Below the pieces are notes generated by a model. It had not been told where the DNA came from, did not search any database, and worked only from the letters and a program-made list of their open reading frames with translations. A DNA stretch of 57,385 nt, from the NCBI GenBank assembly GCA_017379015.1, contig JAFNXN010000037.1, positions 1 to 57,385 on the forward strand, written 5' to 3'. Position numbers and translations under genes: made by a program. The stretch is from Alistipes sp. Its GTDB lineage: Bacteria > Bacteroidota > Bacteroidia > Bacteroidales > Rikenellaceae. The stretch's first letter is position 1. Every line of letters begins with the position of its first letter. Below are positions 17,881 to 25,440 of the stretch, one piece after another.

Positions 17881-17917
17881 CAAAGTTACCACTTTTTTCG
17901 AAAAATGGTTATCTTTG
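17881..17917. promoter_or_regulatory. Overlapping divergent promoters, both apparently leaderless
   Basis: TAACTTTG on the minus strand (17881-17888) lies 4 bases from the glycosyltransferase ATG. TATCTTTG on the plus strand (17910-17917) lies 4 bases from the phosphatase ATG. Transcription normally begins about 6-8 bases past this box, so both messages should start at or next to the start codon. The -33 zone of each falls close to the other's -7 box. Confidence 0.5.
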
Positions 17918-17921
17918 CACT

Positions 17922-18581
17922 ATGAAATATGATATTGTTATCTTTGACCTTGACGGCACATTGCTAAACACGATAGGTGATTTGGCAGCCTCTGTAGACT
18001 ATGTTATGCGCTCGCGCAACCTCCCTGAGCATACCGATGCCGAGTATCGCCAGATGGTAGGCGGTGGCATCAAGCGACTTGTAGAACGAGCACTCCCCGA
18101 CGACCTTGCACACAACAGCGCATACGTCGAAGAGTGCGTGACGGAGTTTCGCCGCTACTATGTCGACAACATCGACCGCTATACCGAGCCTTACGAGGGC
18201 ATGCACTCGCTACTCGTTGAGCTGCGAACGCTAGGCGTCGAGGTGGCTGTAGCATCGAACAAGTTTCAGCACGGCACCGAACGCCTTGTTGCGAAGTTCT
18301 TTGGCGACATCGACTTTGTAGCCATCGAGGGCAACCGCGAGGGAGCACCCCTCAAGCCAGACCCCGCGATAGTACATAACATACTCAGACAAACCTCCAT
18401 AGATCCATCGCGCGCCATCATGGTTGGCGACTCGGGCATCGACATCCGCACCGCCAAAGCTGCAGGCATCGACTCCGTGGGCGTGGCATGGGGCTTTCGC
18501 TTTGCCGAAGAGCTTGTCGAGGCGGGAGCTAGTGTCGTGGTGGAGAACTCAGCAAAACTACGCGAGATACTCCTAGCCTAG
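17922..18581 (+). CDS. HAD-family phosphatase, phosphoglycolate phosphatase-like
   Basis: A 219-residue haloacid dehalogenase-family hydrolase. Motif I is FDLDGTLLNT (nucleophile Asp), motif II lies near VAVASNKFQ, and motifs III and IV near KPDPAIV and MVGDSGIDIRTAKAAG. The cap domain between motifs I and II is helical, as in phosphoglycolate phosphatase (Gph), which hydrolyses 2-phosphoglycolate. Related enzymes of the same length act on other sugar phosphates or pyrophosphate, so the substrate is not certain. The start is fixed by the start of the family motif and by a -7 box just 4 bases upstream. Confidence 0.85.
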   Translation: MKYDIVIFDLDGTLLNTIGDLAASVDYVMRSRNLPEHTDAEYRQMVGGGIKRLVERALPDDLAHNSAYVEECVTEFRRYYVDNIDRYTEPYEGMHSLLVELRTLGVEVAVASNKFQHGTERLVAKFFGDIDFVAIEGNREGAPLKPDPAIVHNILRQTSIDPSRAIMVGDSGIDIRTAKAAGIDSVGVAWGFRFAEELVEAGASVVVENSAKLREILLA

Positions 18582-18591
18582 GCACTAGCTA

Positions 18592-19728
18592 TTAGGCATG
18601 ACAATACCTCTCGACAGCATCAGCAGTTATGCGACTGTCACTCAAGATTATGAGTCGCTCAACAGCATTGTGCAACTCACGAATATTTCCGGTCCAGGGG
18701 CGATGTTCCAAAAGGTCTATCGCCTCACGATCGATGCTCTTTGTCTCAATATTATAACGCCCACATATCTCGCCTATAAAGTAGTCGACGAGCATACCTA
18801 TATCTCCCTCGCGAGCACGCAGTGGAGGCACGTCAATCTCGATAACACTAAGTCGATGATATAGGTCCTCGCGGAAGTTGCCAACGGCTATCTCGTGACG
18901 AATATCCTTGTTTGTCGCCGCCACAACACGAACGTCGACCGCTATATCGTGGTCACCGCCTACGCGCGTAATCTTGTTCTCCTGGAGCGCACGTAGCACC
19001 TTAGCCTGCGCCGAGAGTGCCATATCGCCAATCTCATCCATAAAGAGCGTCCCTCCGTTGGCAAGCTCAAACTTGCCCTTACGCTGTTTTATGGCAGAGG
19101 TAAACGAACCCTTCTCGTGACCAAACAACTCACTCTCAATAAGCTCCGCCGGAATGGCGGCACAGTTAACCTCGACAAAGGGTGCTGTGCGACGCGAACT
19201 CTTCTCGTGCAACCATCGCGCAACAAGCTCCTTTCCAGTGCCATTCTCGCCTAAGACTAAGACACGCGCATCGGAGGGTGCTACACGGCTAATCATGTCG
19301 CGCACATGCTCAATAGCCTCGGAGCACCCTATGATTGGCTGAGTGGCACAACTCGCACGTCGTGACGCTGCACGCTGGGGCAATCTTGCTGGTCGCTGAG
19401 CTACACTCTCCGCGCCCGTGGGCTCAAAGCTACGAATAGTTGCAAGCAACTGATTCATATCCAAAGGCATTGTCAGATAGTCTATTGCGCCACAGCGTAA
19501 CGCACCAACAGCCGACTCTATCGAGGGCGACGAGCTAACCACTATTGTGGGGACTCCGAGCTGAGCTATGTCGATATTATCTCCAGCAATGGCAATGTCT
19601 ACATCTTCACACGACACCACTTCACTAGTATCGTGCAACTCAACGGTTGAGAAGTTCTCAAACCGCAGACGTTCACCAAGCGAATTGAGCATGCTTTTAG
19701 AGCGAAAGAGGAGTAAAATTTTTGTCAT
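18592..19728 (-). CDS. Sigma-54-interacting AAA+ regulator without DNA-binding domain
   Basis: An NtrC-like protein of 378 residues. Residues 1-100 look like a degenerate receiver: the sheet pattern is visible (DVDIAIAG, TIVVSSSPS, GAIDYLTMPLD), but the usual Lys-Pro after the last strand is Met-Pro and the phosphorylation Asp is not obvious. Residues 131-375 form the AAA+ domain: Walker A GENGTGKE (160-167), the sigma-54 contact loop as GSFTSA (207-212; usually GAFTGA), Walker B GTLFMDEIGD (226-235), and arginine fingers in NFREDLYHRL. It ends at AVERYCHA, right after the AAA+ lid, so the usual Fis-type helix-turn-helix is missing. The next gene converges 10 bases away, so this is not an obvious recent frameshift. 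It may act without binding DNA or through a partner. Confidence 0.82.
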   Translation of the reverse strand: MTKILLLFRSKSMLNSLGERLRFENFSTVELHDTSEVVSCEDVDIAIAGDNIDIAQLGVPTIVVSSSPSIESAVGALRCGAIDYLTMPLDMNQLLATIRSFEPTGAESVAQRPARLPQRAASRRASCATQPIIGCSEAIEHVRDMISRVAPSDARVLVLGENGTGKELVARWLHEKSSRRTAPFVEVNCAAIPAELIESELFGHEKGSFTSAIKQRKGKFELANGGTLFMDEIGDMALSAQAKVLRALQENKITRVGGDHDIAVDVRVVAATNKDIRHEIAVGNFREDLYHRLSVIEIDVPPLRAREGDIGMLVDYFIGEICGRYNIETKSIDREAIDLLEHRPWTGNIRELHNAVERLIILSDSRITADAVERYCHA

Positions 19729-19741
19729 AGTTAACTTTTAG

Positions 19742-19957
19742 TTACGACTTAGTTTGTATTTGTAAATAATTTGCATTTACTTTGTAGTGCAATTCCGACA
19801 TAAGGTCGGCTCGCAAGGTATGATCCTCATGGTTTGGCAACTCTTCATTGAGGATATACGAGGGATAAAGGTGATAATATTTATCCAACGGTGCAATATG
19901 CTTCTGGTAGATTGAACCGTACTGAATGAACAAATGGTTCGATTGAAACATTAACAA
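19742..19957 (-). CDS. Possible small protein of 71 residues upstream of the AAA+ regulator
   Basis: An open frame of 71 codons on the same strand as the regulator, ending 13 bases before its start. The product is rich in Tyr, His and Leu (LDKYYHLYPSYILNEEL), without signal peptide or membrane segment. I do not recognise it. In favour: spacing fits an operon, and the stretch 19729-20045 is otherwise empty. Against: it is short, no promoter was seen, and no motif supports it. The rest of that stretch shows no clear element. Confidence 0.35.
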   Translation of the reverse strand: MLMFQSNHLFIQYGSIYQKHIAPLDKYYHLYPSYILNEELPNHEDHTLRADLMSELHYKVNANYLQIQTKS

Positions 19958-20045
19958 CTCACCAAGGATGAGCCATCATCTACTCTTCAGGTAGCATTTG
20001 GTGTGGTTTGTGTTTCAATGAAGAGCTCACTCTGAAACAAACAGC

Positions 20046-20720
20046 ATGACAATGAGAAAGAATTATAACTTCACACGCCGCAAGCTCTATCTCCCTGAGT
20101 ACGGACGGCACATTCATGAGATGGTAGACTCGCTGCTCACAATCGAGGATCGCCAGGAGCGCACACGTCAGGCAAAGGCCGTGATAGCCGTAATGGGCAA
20201 TCTTAACCCTATGTTGCGCGACACCGAGGAGTTCAAACATAAGCTATGGGATCACCTCTTCATCATGTCTGACTTCCAACTAGATGTTGATTCGCCATAT
20301 ACGCAACCTTCACGCCAAGATCTGGATATTCGCCCTGCAAAGCTACCATATCCACAGTCACGCATAACATTCAAGCACTATGGCAAATACACTCAGAAGT
20401 TTGTACGTCAGATAGTTGCAGAGGCAGCAACCAAGAGCGTCGACGAGGAGCTACTCAACGTTGCGCGCCACATGCGCGCCAAGAGCTACGAGTTCAACAA
20501 CGAACATCCAAACAATGATGCTATAGCCCGCGACATTCGCATAATGTCGGCAAGCAACGTGGAGCTAAACCTTAGCGAGGTACTCAACCTACGCTGCGAA
20601 TACCGCACACACCAAACGCCACAGCGCAACGTAAAGGGCAAGAAGACACAGCATGCCCCACAGCGTAAAACTCAGAAGGGAGATGCAAAAAATAGCACTC
20701 GACATAATTCACACAAATAA
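20046..20720 (+). CDS. DUF4290 domain protein
   Basis: A 224-residue soluble protein of a family found throughout Bacteroidota. Family marks are LYLPEYGRHIHEMVD, TIEDRQERTRQA and GNLNPMLRD followed by FKHKLWDHLFIMSDF. The domain fills residues about 5-190. The last 40 residues are a basic, disordered tail rich in Lys, Gln, Thr and His (KGKKTQHAPQRKTQKGD), which suggests contact with nucleic acid or another acidic partner. Its biochemical role is unknown. The ATG at 20052 is an equally possible start (MRKNYNF). Confidence 0.8.
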   Translation: MTMRKNYNFTRRKLYLPEYGRHIHEMVDSLLTIEDRQERTRQAKAVIAVMGNLNPMLRDTEEFKHKLWDHLFIMSDFQLDVDSPYTQPSRQDLDIRPAKLPYPQSRITFKHYGKYTQKFVRQIVAEAATKSVDEELLNVARHMRAKSYEFNNEHPNNDAIARDIRIMSASNVELNLSEVLNLRCEYRTHQTPQRNVKGKKTQHAPQRKTQKGDAKNSTRHNSHK

Positions 20721-20777
20721 AACACGTTAGTAACTAAAGCACACTACTAAGTCAGTAGACAAATGATATTTAAAGAG

Positions 20778-21926
20778 ATGAAGAGATTATTCTATTTTGC
20801 TACTATTATAGCACTCGCCGTTGCAGCCACATCATGCTCAAAATCAGCAGTAAAGAGCGTTGTACGAGGCAGATTTGTTACCGACAGAGTTGACTCAATA
20901 TTCTTAGAACGCATCTCTGATGATTACGATGCCGTGACACGAGTAGGCGCCACAAGGCTAAGTGATGATGGTAGCTTTGAGTTTAAATTTGCGATGGACA
21001 ATGCAACTACCCCATCGCTCTATCGCCTCAGCTTCGACTCGAACGTACGCCCCATAACACTTGTAATCGCACAGGGTGATGACATCTACATCGACTCCGT
21101 TGGCGACCTCTTCCTCAACTACGAGGTGCAGAACTCCGAGGAGTCTAAGCTCATCGAGCAGTTTAACAAGGAGTACTACGCATCAGTAGACCGCCTAGCC
21201 AACCTTAGCGAGCAGATCGCACGCGGAGGCAACAATGTGGTTCAACTCAACATGCAGGCATATATCGCGGCTAAGGATGCTATGCAGGCACAGGTGCGCT
21301 TTGTGGGTAGCCATCAGCAGAGCTTGGCGGCCTTCTACGCCTCACGTCAGCACGTTGTCGAGGAGTATGTTCCAATGCTAGAGGGCAAGGGTATCTCGAC
21401 ACCACATCTTCAGGCTCTAAAGCTCGGTCTTGAGGAGCGTTACCCAGAGTCTCCATATATCAAACTTCTAGAGAGTGAGATCGAGGAGGCTCAGGCCCTG
21501 GCTCTACTAGCCGAGAACGTCACCGAGACGGCATATCCAAACATCGTCCTCGATGATATGTACAAGGAGAAGCACTCGCTTAGCGACCTCGATGGCAATG
21601 TCATATTGCTCTATTTCTGGTCGGCAGAGCTACCATTGTGCAACAATATAAATGCCGAACTTAAGGAGCTCTACGAGAAGTACCATGAGGATGGTTTCGA
21701 GGTCTACCACGTATCGGTAGATGGCTCACGCGCGCTGTGGATTGAGGCGGTGCGCGCTCAGCAGCTACCATGGACCTCTCTATTTGGCGGCAACGATCCA
21801 CAGCTATTCACGCTCTACAACATCGTGGAGTTGCCAATGGCATATATCATCTCACGTGACGGCACTATAGATACCTGCTCACTTGATCCAAAGACTCTCG
21901 AAAGCGAAATTAAGAGCCGCATATAA
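20778..21926 (+). CDS. Thioredoxin-fold lipoprotein (TlpA/AhpC-like) lacking the CxxC pair
   Basis: An exported protein of 382 residues. Residues 1-16 form a lipoprotein signal ending in ATSC. Residues about 25-130 resemble the DUF4369 domain often fused to such proteins (GRFVTDRVDSIFLERI), a helical linker follows, and the last 130 residues are a TlpA-like thioredoxin fold (NVILLYFWSAELPLC, then FEVYHVSVDG and the cis-Pro strand VELPMAYIISRDG). In active thioredoxins the first segment reads WCxxC; here only the second Cys is left, so dithiol chemistry is unlikely. The five-residue longer start at 20763 is less likely because MKRLFYF is a normal signal start. It lies next to lpxH (2 bases), in an operon with thyA and folA. 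Confidence 0.8.
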   Translation: MKRLFYFATIIALAVAATSCSKSAVKSVVRGRFVTDRVDSIFLERISDDYDAVTRVGATRLSDDGSFEFKFAMDNATTPSLYRLSFDSNVRPITLVIAQGDDIYIDSVGDLFLNYEVQNSEESKLIEQFNKEYYASVDRLANLSEQIARGGNNVVQLNMQAYIAAKDAMQAQVRFVGSHQQSLAAFYASRQHVVEEYVPMLEGKGISTPHLQALKLGLEERYPESPYIKLLESEIEEAQALALLAENVTETAYPNIVLDDMYKEKHSLSDLDGNVILLYFWSAELPLCNNINAELKELYEKYHEDGFEVYHVSVDGSRALWIEAVRAQQLPWTSLFGGNDPQLFTLYNIVELPMAYIISRDGTIDTCSLDPKTLESEIKSRI

Positions 21927-21928
21927 CG

Positions 21929-22687
21929 ATGATCTACTTTGCTTCGGACATACACCTTGGATCGGGCAACGCTGCGGAGGCTAAACGCTCCGAGCAAGCC
22001 TTCTGCCGCTGGCTTGACCACGTGGCAAGCGATGCCAAGGCGATATATCTACTTGGCGACATCTTCGACTTTTGGTTTGAGTATCAGAGGGTTGTACCCC
22101 AAGGCTTTGTTCGCGTTTTAGGTCGTCTTGCTGAACTACATGATCGAGGTGTGGAGATAGTCTTCTACACCGGAAACCACGACATGTGGTGCTACGACTA
22201 TCTAACACGTGAGTGTGGCATACGCATTGAGCATCGCCCTGCGATAGAGAGCCTATATGGCAAGCGCATACACCTAGCACATGGCGACAATCTGAACATC
22301 AAGGGTCAACCTATGTTGCGCCTTATGAATGCCCTCTTCCACTCACGCCTTGCGCGAAAGCTCTTCAGCTGGCTGATACACCCCGACCTAGCACTTAGGT
22401 TTGGAGCGTGGTGGAGTGGCAAGTCGCGCAAGTCGCACCGCAGTGAGTGGATCACCCCGAAACACCTAGACTACCTCATAGAGTATGCCCAAAAGTGCCA
22501 CTCGGAGCATGGCGATACCGATGCCTACATCTTCGGACACATGCACCTAGCACACCAGCACGAGGATGAGAACTTCCGAGTCCTCTTTCTGAGCGACTGG
22601 TCGGGCAAGAGGGCAACATACGCCTCGATGGATGCATCGGCAAACCTTGAACTCAAAACATTTGCGATAGATGAAACAATATCTTGA
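21929..22687 (+). CDS. lpxH: UDP-2,3-diacylglucosamine diphosphatase LpxH
   Basis: LpxH cleaves UDP-2,3-diacylglucosamine to lipid X and UMP in lipid A synthesis. The metallophosphoesterase motifs are in order: ASDIHLGSG (DxH), [12 protein letters not shown] (GDxxD), [12 protein letters not shown] (GNHD), LAHGDN (GH-type) and FGHMHLAH (GHTH-type). At 252 residues it has normal length. It begins 2 bases after the upstream lipoprotein and its end overlaps the thyA start by 17 bases, so the two are translated together. Confidence 0.92.
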   Translation: MIYFASDIHLGSGNAAEAKRSEQAFCRWLDHVASDAKAIYLLGDIFDFWFEYQRVVPQGFVRVLGRLAELHDRGVEIVFYTGNHDMWCYDYLTRECGIRIEHRPAIESLYGKRIHLAHGDNLNIKGQPMLRLMNALFHSRLARKLFSWLIHPDLALRFGAWWSGKSRKSHRSEWITPKHLDYLIEYAQKCHSEHGDTDAYIFGHMHLAHQHEDENFRVLFLSDWSGKRATYASMDASANLELKTFAIDETIS

Positions 22688-23564
22688 ACTAATAGCCACC
22701 ATACGCGATAATGGTGTAATACGCGGTGATCGTACAGGCACCGGTACCAAGGGAATCTTTGGTTACCAGATGCGCTTTAACCTCGCCGAGGGGTTTCCTC
22801 TGCTCACCACTAAGCGCATATTTCTTAAGGGCGTAATACACGAGCTATTGTGGTTTCTTCGCGGAGATACAAATATTAAGTATTTGGTAGACAACGGAGT
22901 ACACATCTGGGACAGTGATGCCTTTCGCTACTACAACGAGCTGTGCGTAAAGCATGGAGTGCTCCCCGTTGACCTTGACACGTTCCTTGCAGCGGCGGGT
23001 GTCGAGTCACCCATCGAGGGCTACCGCTTTGGCGATCTCAACCACGTATATGGCTACCAGTGGCGTTCTTGGCCCACGACTTCGGGCGCGACGATAGATC
23101 AGATCGAGCGAGTCATCAACACCCTCAAGACTAACCCCACGTCGCGACGCATGATCGTCTCGGCATGGAATGTTGCCGATGTCGAGGATATGGCTCTTCC
23201 GCCATGCCACACGATGTTTCAATTCTTTGTTGCCGACGGCAAACTATCATGCCAGCTATATCAGCGTAGTGCCGACTGCTTCCTAGGCGTGCCCTTCAAC
23301 ATCGCGTCGTATGCCCTGCTTACGATGATGATTGCCAAGGAGTGCGGCTTTGAGCTTGGCGAGTTTATACATACGTTGGGCGATGCACACCTCTACCTCA
23401 ACCACCTAGAGCAGGTCGATGAGCAGCTTAGTCGTGAGCCACGCACGCTTCCGAGGATGATACTCAACCCAGAGGTGAGCTCTATTTTCGACTATACATA
23501 CGAGGATTTCACCCTCGAGGGCTACGACCCACACCCCACCATTAAAGCACCACTATCATTCTAA
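22671..23564 (+). CDS. thyA: Thymidylate synthase ThyA
   Basis: ThyA converts dUMP to dTMP using methylene-tetrahydrofolate. Visible are the phosphate-binding RGDRTGTGT, the catalytic Cys in [11 protein letters not shown], and the substrate segments [17 protein letters not shown] and [12 protein letters not shown]. The protein has 297 residues, longer than the E. coli enzyme (264) because of an inserted segment near residues 90-120 ([15 protein letters not shown]), a form also known from other bacteria. It overlaps lpxH and is followed after 6 bases by folA, which regenerates the dihydrofolate it makes. Confidence 0.96.
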   Translation: MKQYLELIATIRDNGVIRGDRTGTGTKGIFGYQMRFNLAEGFPLLTTKRIFLKGVIHELLWFLRGDTNIKYLVDNGVHIWDSDAFRYYNELCVKHGVLPVDLDTFLAAAGVESPIEGYRFGDLNHVYGYQWRSWPTTSGATIDQIERVINTLKTNPTSRRMIVSAWNVADVEDMALPPCHTMFQFFVADGKLSCQLYQRSADCFLGVPFNIASYALLTMMIAKECGFELGEFIHTLGDAHLYLNHLEQVDEQLSREPRTLPRMILNPEVSSIFDYTYEDFTLEGYDPHPTIKAPLSF

Positions 23565-23570
23565 AACACT

Positions 23571-24056
23571 ATGGTAAGCATCATTGTTGCAGTTGCCCAG
23601 AACGGCACTATTGGAGATAAGAACGCACTCTTGTGGCACATCAAGGAGGATATGCGCTTCTTCCGCACTACCACATCGGGGCACGCCGTGATCATGGGTC
23701 GCAAGACCTTTGAGTCGCTCGGGTCGAAGCCTCTGCCTAAGCGCACCAATATTGTCATCACACGCTCTGATCGTCAATTCGACGGGGCACTCACAGCGCA
23801 CTCGCTCGAAGAGGCTGTGCGCCTTGCGGGTGACGACAGCGAGGTATTTGTGATTGGTGGCGCACAGATTTATGCCGAGGCTCTCGGCATGGCTGATAGG
23901 ATCTACCTCACGCGTGTCTACCACTCTTACGAGGGCGACACATCATTCCCTGAGTTTGATCCAGATGAGTGGTCGCTCACATCGGAGGAGCACCACGAGC
24001 GAGGCGAGGAGTACGAATACCCCTTCGCCTTTCTATGCTACGATAGAAGAGGCTAA
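23571..24056 (+). CDS. folA: Dihydrofolate reductase FolA
   Basis: FolA reduces dihydrofolate to tetrahydrofolate with NADPH. The 161-residue protein has the N-terminal VSIIVAVAQNGTIGDKNALLWH, the substrate Asp segment KEDMRFFRTTT, the NADPH site GRKTFESLG and the strand VFVIGGAQIYAEAL. It lies directly behind thyA, forming the common thyA-folA pair, and is followed by a strong terminator. This is the target enzyme of trimethoprim; nothing in the sequence marks it as a resistant form. Confidence 0.95.
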   Translation: MVSIIVAVAQNGTIGDKNALLWHIKEDMRFFRTTTSGHAVIMGRKTFESLGSKPLPKRTNIVITRSDRQFDGALTAHSLEEAVRLAGDDSEVFVIGGAQIYAEALGMADRIYLTRVYHSYEGDTSFPEFDPDEWSLTSEEHHERGEEYEYPFAFLCYDRRG

Positions 24057-24070
24057 GACGATACTCGGCA

Positions 24071-24124
24071 AAAATGCCACCAATGGGTAGTACTTGACGT
24101 ACGTCCCATTGGTGGCATTTTTTT
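24071..24124 (+). terminator. Terminator after folA
   Basis: A 17-bp perfect inverted repeat (24071-24087 with 24105-24121) flanks a 17-base loop and ends in a run of T. It closes the DUF4290-to-folA gene group. Confidence 0.9.
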
Positions 24125-24333
24125 AGGGGCAGGAGATTACTCCTTACTAGATTAGAGTCAATTTGTTGTTAGAAGGCGTTAGATACAACGCTCGGCGAAT
24201 TTCGAGGCGATGGGCTGTACTAAAGCGTACTGCCCATTGACGAGATAATTCGTTAGCGGCAGTAGATGACGTCTTATCACAGCAAATTTTTTGTTAGGGG
24301 CCGCAATCGACCCCTTATCACAACAAATATGTT
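24119..24333. repeat. Diverged hairpin-bearing repeat modules between folA and def
   Basis: The space between the convergent genes folA and def holds about four related modules beginning TTAG plus a G-rich arm. The last two are the clearest: GTTAGCGGCAGTAGATGACG and GTTAGGGGCCGCAATCGACC each run on to CTTATCACA(A/G)CAAAT. The first module contains the hairpin AGGAGattaCTCCT, the second GCGTTagatacAACGC, and the last AGGGG...CCCCT. A longer hairpin, TGGGC...GCCCA, lies between the second and third. No gene is visible. The last module may also serve as the terminator of the def operon. Confidence 0.5.
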
Positions 24334-24882
24334 TTATCTCTTTGTCTTATATGCCGCTCGATACGACCCGCGTGCCATCTTCTGCAACTTGTTCTTTATG
24401 AGGTTGCGGCGCAAGGGCACAAGGTGGTCGGTGAAGACCTTACCCTCGATATGGTCGTACTCATGCTGGATGACACGTGCAGGCTTGCCTGTGAACTCCT
24501 CGTCGTGCTCCACGAAGTTCTCGTCGAGGTAGCGCATGCGGATGGTCACGGGGCGACGCACATTCTCATGCAGGCCGGGAAGCGACAAACAGCCCTCCTC
24601 GAAGAGCGATGTCTCCTCTGAACGCTCATAGATCTCGGCATTGATAAATACCTTGCGGTAGTCGGCAAGCGTAGGATCATCCTCGCCCCAAGGTGTGCAG
24701 TCGACGATGAAGAGGCGGATGTTCTTGCCAATCTGTGGTGCTGCAAGACCAACACCCTCAGCCTCGGCAAGCGTAGTCCACATATCGTCGATAAGCTTCT
24801 TAAGCTCAGGGTAGTCGGGGGTGATATCTACCGACTCGTTGCGCAATATCTGCGAGCCGTATATAACGATTGGGTATATCAT
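24334..24882 (-). CDS. def: Peptide deformylase
   Basis: Def removes the formyl group from the N-terminal methionine of new proteins. All three metal-site motifs are present: GVGLAAPQIG, EEGCLSLPG (metal-binding Cys) and QHEYDHIEGKVF (the HEYDH zinc motif with catalytic Glu). At 182 residues the length is normal. The C-terminal extension (RRNLIKNKLQKMARG) is typical of type I enzymes. It is the last gene of the glyS-peptide-ruvX-def group, 20 bases after ruvX. Confidence 0.95.
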   Translation of the reverse strand: MIYPIVIYGSQILRNESVDITPDYPELKKLIDDMWTTLAEAEGVGLAAPQIGKNIRLFIVDCTPWGEDDPTLADYRKVFINAEIYERSEETSLFEEGCLSLPGLHENVRRPVTIRMRYLDENFVEHDEEFTGKPARVIQHEYDHIEGKVFTDHLVPLRRNLIKNKLQKMARGSYRAAYKTKR

Positions 24883-24902
24883 CTTAAAAATAGTAATTAG
24901 TT

Positions 24903-25325
24903 CTATCTAAAATCATTCATTGAGGACATATAGTCTTGCAGGATTATCGCTGCCGACACCTTGTCTACTAGGCTCTTATCACGGCGTGCCATCTTGCCTA
25001 TGCCACTCTCGCGTATCGCACGCTGGGCAATCACCGAGGTAAAACGCTCATCAAACGCCACCACCTGCTTGTCAGGGTAGGCATGGCGCAGACGACCCAT
25101 GAGGGGCTGTATGAAGCGCATAGTCTCGGAGGGTGCTCCACTCATCTGTCGGGGGTGTCCCACAACGATTGTCGAGACCTCCTCACGTGCAAAGTAGTCG
25201 GCAAGGTAGCGTTCCAGCTGCTTGGTATCTACGGTCTCCAGTGGCGAGGCGATGATACCTAGCGGGTCGGTCACAGCCAACCCTGTGCGCTTGGTGCCGT
25301 AGTCTATGGCTAGGAGTCGTGGCAT
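24903..25325 (-). CDS. ruvX: YqgF/RuvX family nuclease
   Basis: A 140-residue RNase H-fold protein of the YqgF/RuvX family, implicated in pre-16S rRNA processing and annotated as a putative Holliday junction resolvase. Marks are the first acidic strand LAIDYGTKRTGLAVTDP, the second strand STIVVGHPRQMSG, DERFTSVIAQRAI, and the last acidic helix KSLVDKVSAAIILQDYM. It begins one base after the stop of the 36-residue membrane peptide, which indicates coupled translation. Confidence 0.9.
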   Translation of the reverse strand: MPRLLAIDYGTKRTGLAVTDPLGIIASPLETVDTKQLERYLADYFAREEVSTIVVGHPRQMSGAPSETMRFIQPLMGRLRHAYPDKQVVAFDERFTSVIAQRAIRESGIGKMARRDKSLVDKVSAAIILQDYMSSMNDFR

Positions 25326-25326
25326 G

Positions 25327-25437
25327 CTACAAGAGAGTACCTATGAGATAACCGACACCAAAGCCAACGACGGCACATGTAGCCAACAAGGCTACTACCA
25401 CCGACCACTTGCGTGTTGAAGAGCTCTTAGCTGTCAT
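25327..25437 (-). CDS. Small single-pass membrane peptide of 36 residues
   Basis: Read from the ATG at 25437 on the minus strand, a short frame encodes a basic start (MTAKSSSTRKW) followed by one hydrophobic helix (VVVALLATCAVVGFGVGYLI) and ends GTLL at 25327. It is packed between glyS (3 bases) and ruvX (1 base), with no other way to explain the gap, and the transmembrane pattern is unlikely by chance. Family and function are unknown; it may be a small inner-membrane peptide. Confidence 0.65.
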   Translation of the reverse strand: MTAKSSSTRKWSVVVALLATCAVVGFGVGYLIGTLL

Positions 25438-25440
25438 TTA

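Noticed and set aside
18592-19728. A frameshifted regulator that lost its helix-turn-helix recently
   Set aside because: Only 10 bases lie between its stop and the end of the converging phosphatase gene, and I saw no helix-turn-helix-like remnant there, so a simple recent frameshift is not supported.
24266-24532. An 88-codon plus-strand frame antisense to the end of def
   Set aside because: It is the shadow of def and begins in the repeat modules; it has no motif.
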